A stretch of 22,217 nucleotides of DNA. It comes from Planctomycetota bacterium. GTDB taxonomy: Bacteria; Planctomycetota; Planctomycetia; Planctomycetales; Planctomycetaceae. Below are positions 17,066 to 22,217 of this stretch, piece after piece (position 1 is the stretch's first letter; the number at the start of each line of letters is the position of its first letter). Location of the stretch: NCBI GenBank assembly GCA_027622115.1, contig JAQBZS010000007.1:1-22217 (forward strand), given 5' to 3'. The notes beneath the pieces were generated by a model. It searched no databases and was not told the origin of the DNA. It was given only the letters and a program-made list of their open reading frames with translations. Both the position numbers and the translations under genes were made by a program.

Positions 17066-17153
17066 ATCGGCCACCTCCCTCCCAACGTGACGAATTGTGT
17101 GACTCTGCATTCAATGACTGCTTGCCGAGAACACGCCAACCAAGGAGCGAAAA

Positions 17154-19832
17154 ATGATTCGACGAGTCGCCGTTTCCACCTTAGTGCTTGGGGCATTGGC
17201 GGTGGTCGCATCCGACCTCTCCGCCGCGGACGACCTCAAGCCGATCTCGCAACGGTTTGCGGTCGCGAAGCCGGCTGAAGTACCGGATTTTCAGCGCCAC
17301 CTCGTGCCGCTGATGGGAAAACTCAGTTGCAACGGTCGAGCTTGCCACGGATCGTTCCAAGGACAAGGTGACTTTCGTCTGTCACTGTTCGGCTACGACT
17401 TCAAGATGGACCACGACGGGCTGTCGGAACGGATCGACACCGACGCGCCTCGCGACAGCTACGCCTTGCAAAAAGCCACGTTGAGCGAGCCACACCGTGG
17501 CGGCAAACGCATGGAAGTCGATAGCTGGCAGTACAAAGTCTTCCTTCGGTGGATTGAAGGCGGAGCGAAGCCCGTCGCCGAAAAACGCGCCGCGCTGACG
17601 CGATTGGAAATCACGCCGTCCGAGATCGTGTTCCAAAGCAAAGGGCAGGAAATCCAACTCAAGGCCGTTGCCGTGTGGTCCGACGGGACTCGCGAAGACG
17701 TCACGCCGCTGTGTCGTTTTAAGTCGAACGACGACCAAATCTGTGAAGTTACCGCGAACGGCAACCTGACCGCCGGTAATCCGGGCGATTCGCATGTCGT
17801 TGCGTTCTACGACTACGCCGTGGTTGCCACACCCGTGATGCGACCTGTCAGTGACCAAGTCGGCATGAAGTATCCGGCCGTCAGCACCCCGACACGCGTG
17901 GACGAATTGGTCGTCGAGAAACTCCGCAAAATGGGCGTTGTGCCGTCCGATCTGTGCACCGACGCCGAGTACCTGCGTCGCGTGAGCCTGGACTTGATCG
18001 GCACGCTGCCGAAGCCCAAAGACGTGGAAGCCTTCGTGGCCAGCAAGGATGCGAACAAACGCGCCAAGAAAGTCGACGAGCTACTCGAATCATCCGCATA
18101 TGCTGCGTGGTGGACCACCAAGCTCTGCGATTTCACCGGCAACAACGACGATCAACTGAATAATGTTTCGCCCGTGCGTGGCAGAACCAGCGAGGAATGG
18201 TACGGCTGGATCGAAAAACGCGTGGCGAACAACGTGCCCTACGACGAACTCGTCGCGGGAATCGTGACCGCAACCAGTCGCGCCCCGAAGCAGTCATACC
18301 TCGACTATTGCAAAGAGATGAGTTCCATCTATCGCGACGATTCCAAGAAGTCGTTCGCCGATTTGCACAGCATGCCGTACTACTGGGCTCGCCGAGATTT
18401 CCGTGAACTGGAAGCCCGAGCCATCGGCTTCGCGTACTCATTCCTGGGCATTCGCATTCAATGTGCCCAATGCCACAAGCACCCGTTCGATCAATGGTCG
18501 ACCGACGATTTCCACAAGTTCAAGAACTTCTTCTCGCGGGTCAACTACGCTAATCGAGGCAGTGATCCCAAGGAATACGCCAAGTTGTTGAAGGACTTGG
18601 GATTGGACGGCAAGAACGGTGGCAACTTGCGACGCGAGTTGCCGACGCTGCTGAACCAAGGCAAAACCATTCCGTTTCCGGAACTGGTGGTGTCGGCTCG
18701 CCCGGTTCGTAGCCGCAATAACGAGTACCCCACATTCACGGGAGCCAAGCTGCTGGCCGGCCAAGAATACGACATCACGAAAGTCGAAGACCCGCGAACC
18801 TTGGTCATGGACTGGCTGCGTGCCAAAGACAACCCGTTGTTCGCACGAGCATTCGTCAACCGTGTGTGGGCCAGCTACTTCAACGTTGGCATCGTCGAAC
18901 CTGCGGACGACAACAGTCTCGCCAATCCGCCCAGCAACAAGCCGTTGCTCGACTTTCTGTCCGAGGGATTCGTCAAGAGCGGCTTCGACATGAAATGGGT
19001 GCATCGCACGATTGCCAACAGCGCCACCTATCAACGCAGTTGGCGTGCGAATGAAACGAACAAGACGGACGAGCGGAATTTCAGCCGATCCATTCCGCGT
19101 CGCTTGCCTGCTGAAGTCGCGTTCGACGCACTCAAGTTCGCCACGGCATCGGACTCGGAACTGGAAAAAATGCATTCCGGGACCGACGGACGTTCGATCG
19201 CGTTGGCGGCGGCTGGAGCCCGAGCGTCTCGCACGCAATATGCGTTGGGTGTGTTTGGTCGATCGACTCGCGACAGCAACTGCGACTGTGATCGCTCATC
19301 CGAGCCCAGCCTGTTGCAGACCGTGTTCCTACAGAATGACCAAGAAGTCATGCGGATGGTGGACGCGTCTCGGACAAGTTGGGTGGGGCAAGTCGCTGCC
19401 GAGATCAATCCCAAACGGGCTCGTGCGACCAACAACACCCAAGGCGGCAACGGGAATGGAAACCAAGCGACCCGAATCCGCAAGCAATTGACCACGGCCA
19501 TGCAAGCAGTCGAAAAAGCCAAGAAGGCCGGGAACGACAAGCTTGTCGACACGACGCAGAAACGCGTCAAAGCCTTGCGTGCTCAATTGCAAAAGGTCGC
19601 ACCGGCTGCGGCACCGCAGAACAAAGCTGCTGGGGAAAAAGTGGAAGTCGCCGAAGCGCGAATCCAGGATTTCGTCAAGCAGACCTATCTGCGGGCACTC
19701 AGCCGCTACCCATCGGTCGACGAACTTAGCCGGTCGCAGCAATACATTCAGCAAGCCGACGACACGGTCGATGGTGTCCGAGATTTACTGTGGGCACTGC
19801 TGAATACGAAAGAGTTCATTGTGAATCACTAA
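17154..19832 (+). CDS. DUF1549/DUF1553 exported cytochrome-like protein
   Basis: This 892-residue protein belongs to a family very abundant in planctomycetes and of unknown role. It has a signal peptide (residues 1-25), then a cytochrome-c-like segment with LSCNGRACHGSFQG, where the heme-like motif is C-x4-C-H (C59, C64, H65), and FRLSLFGYD. A Big-2-like immunoglobulin domain spans about 147-230 (AVAVWSDGTREDVTPL). DUF1549 runs from about 250 to 460 and ends near a standard CxxCH (C437, C440, H441 in CAQCHKHPFDQWS). DUF1553 begins near 555 and contains ARAFVNRVWASYF and WVHRTIANSATYQRS. A Gly/Asn linker and a Lys/Ala-rich helix at about 750-830 interrupt its end. AAGGAG lies 6 nt before the ATG. 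The downstream DUF1501 gene is its usual partner. Confidence 0.9.
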   Translation: MIRRVAVSTLVLGALAVVASDLSAADDLKPISQRFAVAKPAEVPDFQRHLVPLMGKLSCNGRACHGSFQGQGDFRLSLFGYDFKMDHDGLSERIDTDAPRDSYALQKATLSEPHRGGKRMEVDSWQYKVFLRWIEGGAKPVAEKRAALTRLEITPSEIVFQSKGQEIQLKAVAVWSDGTREDVTPLCRFKSNDDQICEVTANGNLTAGNPGDSHVVAFYDYAVVATPVMRPVSDQVGMKYPAVSTPTRVDELVVEKLRKMGVVPSDLCTDAEYLRRVSLDLIGTLPKPKDVEAFVASKDANKRAKKVDELLESSAYAAWWTTKLCDFTGNNDDQLNNVSPVRGRTSEEWYGWIEKRVANNVPYDELVAGIVTATSRAPKQSYLDYCKEMSSIYRDDSKKSFADLHSMPYYWARRDFRELEARAIGFAYSFLGIRIQCAQCHKHPFDQWSTDDFHKFKNFFSRVNYANRGSDPKEYAKLLKDLGLDGKNGGNLRRELPTLLNQGKTIPFPELVVSARPVRSRNNEYPTFTGAKLLAGQEYDITKVEDPRTLVMDWLRAKDNPLFARAFVNRVWASYFNVGIVEPADDNSLANPPSNKPLLDFLSEGFVKSGFDMKWVHRTIANSATYQRSWRANETNKTDERNFSRSIPRRLPAEVAFDALKFATASDSELEKMHSGTDGRSIALAAAGARASRTQYALGVFGRSTRDSNCDCDRSSEPSLLQTVFLQNDQEVMRMVDASRTSWVGQVAAEINPKRARATNNTQGGNGNGNQATRIRKQLTTAMQAVEKAKKAGNDKLVDTTQKRVKALRAQLQKVAPAAAPQNKAAGEKVEVAEARIQDFVKQTYLRALSRYPSVDELSRSQQYIQQADDTVDGVRDLLWALLNTKEFIVNH

Positions 19833-19861
19833 GAACTCGCGCAAGAACGACTTCCCGTTTC

Positions 19862-19963
19862 GTAGCCACGCTCGCCAGAGCGTGGGCGTAGTAGTAGCCA
19901 CGCTCGCCAGAGCGTGGGCTTTTGAGAGCAGAACCAAACCCACGCTCGGGCGAGCGTGGCTAC
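19862..19963. repeat. Cluster of three REP-like palindromic units
   Basis: Two identical 26-bp direct copies beginning GTAGCCACGCTCGCCAGAGC lie at 19862-19887 and 19894-19919. Each contains the stem CCACGCTC/GAGCGTGG. A third unit at 19939-19963 is inverted, with the perfect stem CCACGCTCG/CGAGCGTGG. The cluster lies between the DUF1549/DUF1553 and DUF1501 genes. Such units resemble repetitive extragenic palindromes, and may form mRNA hairpins separating the levels of the two genes. Confidence 0.8.
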
Positions 19964-20005
19964 TCAACTTCCAAAACCAAACAATCAACACAAAGGGAAT
20001 TCTCT

Positions 20006-21319
20006 ATGGCAACTCACATGACATGCGATGGTGCTTCTCGACGCGATTTCATCAAAGCGGGAGTGCTCGGTGGAGCTGGCCTAACGCTGGCCGGTTACAT
20101 GCAACTGGCGGCGGCCGGTGAAGTGAAGAGCAATGCGACTGCCAAGCGCGGCATCTTCATCAACCTCACGGGAGGACCGTCCCATATGGACACCTTCGAT
20201 CTGAAGCCGAAGGCGCCCAAAGAATACCGTGGCACGTTCAATCCGATTCAGTCGAATGTTGACGGTATCGAGTTCAGCGAGCATCTTCCCAAGCTCGCTC
20301 TGTGTGCGGACAAGTTCGCGATCATTCGCGGTATGAGCCACACGCTGGGAGCACACCGGCTGGGCACGGACTACGTCAATGCGGGCACCAAACCGCTGCC
20401 GTCGCTGGAGTTCCCCGGTTATGGAGCAGTGGTTTCTAAGGAAACCGAGCAAGTTAATCCGATCGACCTGCCGGCATTTGTCGCCGTTCCGAACGGAAAT
20501 CAGCGACCCGGTTTCCTCGGTGTCAAATATGCTCCGCTGAACACCGCAGCCACGCCGCGAATCGGCACGCCGTTCTCGGTCCGAGGCATCGCGCTGTCCG
20601 GCGGTTTGACGATCAAGGAAGTCGAAAAGCGACAAAACCTGCTTCGCGAACTGGACTCGACTTTCGAGAGCGCCGATGCGAACAGCCAATTGCTCGACGG
20701 CCTGGATCGATTCAGCCAACAAGCTCACTCGATCATCACGTCGAAGCGTTCACGCGATGCATTCGACATTAGCAAGGAATCGCCCGCGTTCACCAAGCCG
20801 TTCGGCGAAGACGCGTTCGGGGCGAGCTGTTTGCTGGCAAGTCGGCTGGTCGAATCCGGCGTGCGTTTCGTGTCGCTGACACTCGGCGGCTGGGACACGC
20901 ACTCGGACAACTTCACCAAGTTGAGCACCAACTTGTTGCCGCGACTGGACACCGGTTTGGCCGCGCTGTTCAACGGCCTGGCGGAAAAAGGCTTGTTGGA
21001 TTCAACGGCTGTGTTCGTCACCGGCGAATTCGGTCGCACGCCGAAGATCAACTCGCGAACTGCGGAAGGCGGTCGAGACCACTATCCGCGAGCCATGTTC
21101 ATGCTGATGGCGGGTGGCGGCATCAAGGGCGGGCAGGTTGTCGGCAAGAGCGACGACAAAGCCACTCTTCCGGACGGCAAGGGCTTCAAGCCGGATGATG
21201 CCGCCGCGACGTACTATCACGCGCTCGGCATCGACCACACCAAGGAATACCACACGAACACCGGTCGACCGATCATGATCGTTCGCGAAGGCCAAGTGAT
21301 CAAAGAGCTGTTTTCCTAA
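20006..21319 (+). CDS. DUF1501 family Tat-exported protein
   Basis: This 437-residue protein is of the DUF1501 family, which shares the alkaline phosphatase/sulfatase fold. A twin-arginine signal is clear (SRRDFIK at residues 11-17, then AGVLGGAGLTLAG), so it is exported folded. Core motifs are INLTGGPSHMDTFDLKP, GMSHTLGAHRLGTDYV, LGGWDTHSDNF, VFVTGEFGRTP and GGRDHYPRAM, which carry the Asp and His residues expected of a metal site. The substrate is unknown. I chose the ATG at 20006 because GGGAA precedes it and the Tat signal starts there; the frame is open back to 19922 through the repeat cluster. It follows the DUF1549/DUF1553 gene in the usual planctomycete order. Confidence 0.92.
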   Translation: MATHMTCDGASRRDFIKAGVLGGAGLTLAGYMQLAAAGEVKSNATAKRGIFINLTGGPSHMDTFDLKPKAPKEYRGTFNPIQSNVDGIEFSEHLPKLALCADKFAIIRGMSHTLGAHRLGTDYVNAGTKPLPSLEFPGYGAVVSKETEQVNPIDLPAFVAVPNGNQRPGFLGVKYAPLNTAATPRIGTPFSVRGIALSGGLTIKEVEKRQNLLRELDSTFESADANSQLLDGLDRFSQQAHSIITSKRSRDAFDISKESPAFTKPFGEDAFGASCLLASRLVESGVRFVSLTLGGWDTHSDNFTKLSTNLLPRLDTGLAALFNGLAEKGLLDSTAVFVTGEFGRTPKINSRTAEGGRDHYPRAMFMLMAGGGIKGGQVVGKSDDKATLPDGKGFKPDDAAATYYHALGIDHTKEYHTNTGRPIMIVREGQVIKELFS

Positions 21320-21400
21320 ACGATTCAATACACAACTCAGCTAAGGCGATGTCGCCGATAGCTAACTCTCCCCTCTTTTTTGGACTATGGAGTCTCTTCA

Positions 21401-21934
21401 ATGAAGCAGTTTTCGAAGCTCATGCTGACCGCAATGGTGGCCATGTTGGTCGCCGTGCAACTTTACGGTGGCGACGCGGAAAAGAAGGCCAAGGGCAAGA
21501 AGAAAGTCAAGGAAGCCCAGTCCGTGACGGCCAAGTTGCTCAAGGGCATTGACCTGACCGACGAACAAAAGACGCAAGTTGCCGCGATCGACAAAGAATT
21601 CGGTCCCAAAGCCGCTGAATTGCAGAAGAAAGAAGCCACCATCGTTTCCGCCGATCAACGCAAAGCCGCTCAGACCGCGTTGAAAGCCGCACGAGACGCC
21701 GGCAAAAAAGGCAAAGAACTCAACGAAGCACGCGAAGCCGCTCTGAACTTGTCTGAAGAGCAAAAAGCTCAATACAAGGAATTGCAGGCAGCTCGTGGTG
21801 AATTCGGTAAGTCCTTGCGTGAAGCAGTTGCCAAGATCCTGACCGACGAGCAAAAAGCCAAGCTCCCCGGTGGGAAAGGCAAACCGAAGACCAAGACCAA
21901 AACCAAGACGAAGAAAAAGAAGACCGAAGCCTAA
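21401..21934 (+). CDS. LTxxQ-type (Spy/CpxP-like) exported protein
   Basis: This 177-residue protein has a signal peptide at 1-24 (MLTAMVAMLVAVQLYGG). The mature part is highly charged and helical, with repeated LTxxQ-like motifs: GIDLTDEQKTQVAAIDKEF, LNLSEEQKAQYKELQ and KILTDEQKAKL. LTxxQ proteins such as Spy and CpxP are periplasmic chaperones or stress sensors, so a chaperone-like role for the exported neighbours is possible but inferred. The C-terminus is a Lys/Thr run (KTKTKTKTKKKK). GGAG lies 8 nt before the ATG at 21401. It is the last gene before a strong terminator and probably ends the locus. Confidence 0.75.
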   Translation: MKQFSKLMLTAMVAMLVAVQLYGGDAEKKAKGKKKVKEAQSVTAKLLKGIDLTDEQKTQVAAIDKEFGPKAAELQKKEATIVSADQRKAAQTALKAARDAGKKGKELNEAREAALNLSEEQKAQYKELQAARGEFGKSLREAVAKILTDEQKAKLPGGKGKPKTKTKTKTKKKKTEA

Positions 21935-21964
21935 TTCGATCGGTGATCGCTCGATAAAAGTTTG

Positions 21965-21999
21965 GACCCCGCTCATGATTGTGAGCGGGGTCTTTTTTT
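21965..21999 (+). terminator. Rho-independent terminator
   Basis: GACCCCGCTCA (21965-21975) pairs perfectly with TGAGCGGGGTC (21982-21992) around a 6-nt loop, followed by seven T. It lies 31 bases after the LTxxQ gene and ends the plus-strand locus. It is the best terminator in the window. Confidence 0.93.
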
Positions 22000-22217
22000 G
22001 TTGACAGGGCCAGAAACATTGTCAAAGACATCCAATGGAAACAATCGACCGTAAAGGCAATGTGCGACGCTTGGCTCCGGGAATCTTGGTGCCGTGTTTG
22101 AACGCGAGCAAGACTGAACGAGCGAGGACTTTGCCGCAATGAATCGAAACACTCCATTCGCCTTGTTGAAGAAATCTTTTCATCTAAGCGTGCCGAGTCC
22201 CAAAGCGGCGCGCTCGG
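22000..22217. other. Right-edge stretch, possible start of a gene at 22139
   Basis: No gene is clearly supported. An ATG at 22139 opens a frame to the window edge (26 codons, MNRNTPFALLKKSFHLSV), with AGGA about 10 nt upstream; it may be the start of a gene cut by the edge. A 35-codon frame at 22035-22142 overlaps it and has no ribosome site. Confidence 0.2.

Noticed and set aside
22035..22142. 35-codon frame at the right edge
   Set aside because: There is no ribosome site, it is short with no family likeness, and it overlaps another candidate start.

Overview
The window looks like chromosomal DNA from a planctomycete (Planctomycetota, probably Planctomycetaceae or a near relative). The main evidence is the DUF1549/DUF1553 cytochrome-like protein followed by a Tat-exported DUF1501 protein and an LTxxQ-type protein. 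A BBP2-type beta-barrel protein, a small cytosolic Ser/Thr kinase and a FlgM-like protein of a planctomycete-looking form support this. The genus cannot be read from the sequence alone. No tRNA, rRNA, CRISPR array, transposase or phage gene was seen.

Layout. (1) 1-3958 is a flagellar-regulation group: a FlgM-like anti-sigma factor on the minus strand, diverging from a membrane-anchored TPR protein whose stop overlaps the start of a FliK-like hook-length protein. (2) 4024-6460 is minus strand: dnaA, with a perfect DnaA box in its upstream region, and a small DUF1653 gene. (3) 6765-10295 is a large MscK/MscM-like mechanosensitive channel gene. It is broken by one in-frame TAA and lacks its pore and channel domain, so it is a pseudogene. 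(4) 10329-11687 encodes a BBP2-like outer-membrane protein inserted directly after the broken channel gene. (5) 15301-11810, minus strand, reads rpe, a histidine-phosphatase-fold protein that has lost its catalytic residues, accD, and a Ser/Thr kinase with a tyrosine-kinase-like catalytic loop. (6) 15547-21934, plus strand, reads an anti-sigma-like membrane protein, an exported helical protein, the DUF1549/DUF1553 protein, the DUF1501 protein and an LTxxQ protein, ending at a strong intrinsic terminator.

How they fit together. Region 1 would control and build the flagellar hook and filament. Region 5 mixes housekeeping carbon metabolism (pentose phosphate epimerase, fatty-acid initiation) with two signalling-type proteins. 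Region 6 is the best candidate for a poorly described system: exported c-type cytochrome-like and alkaline-phosphatase-like partners plus a periplasmic chaperone-like protein, possibly controlled by the anti-sigma-like protein. Region 6 is punctuated by two palindromic elements, a 95-bp nested inverted repeat and a three-unit REP-like cluster, which look like dispersed genomic repeats.
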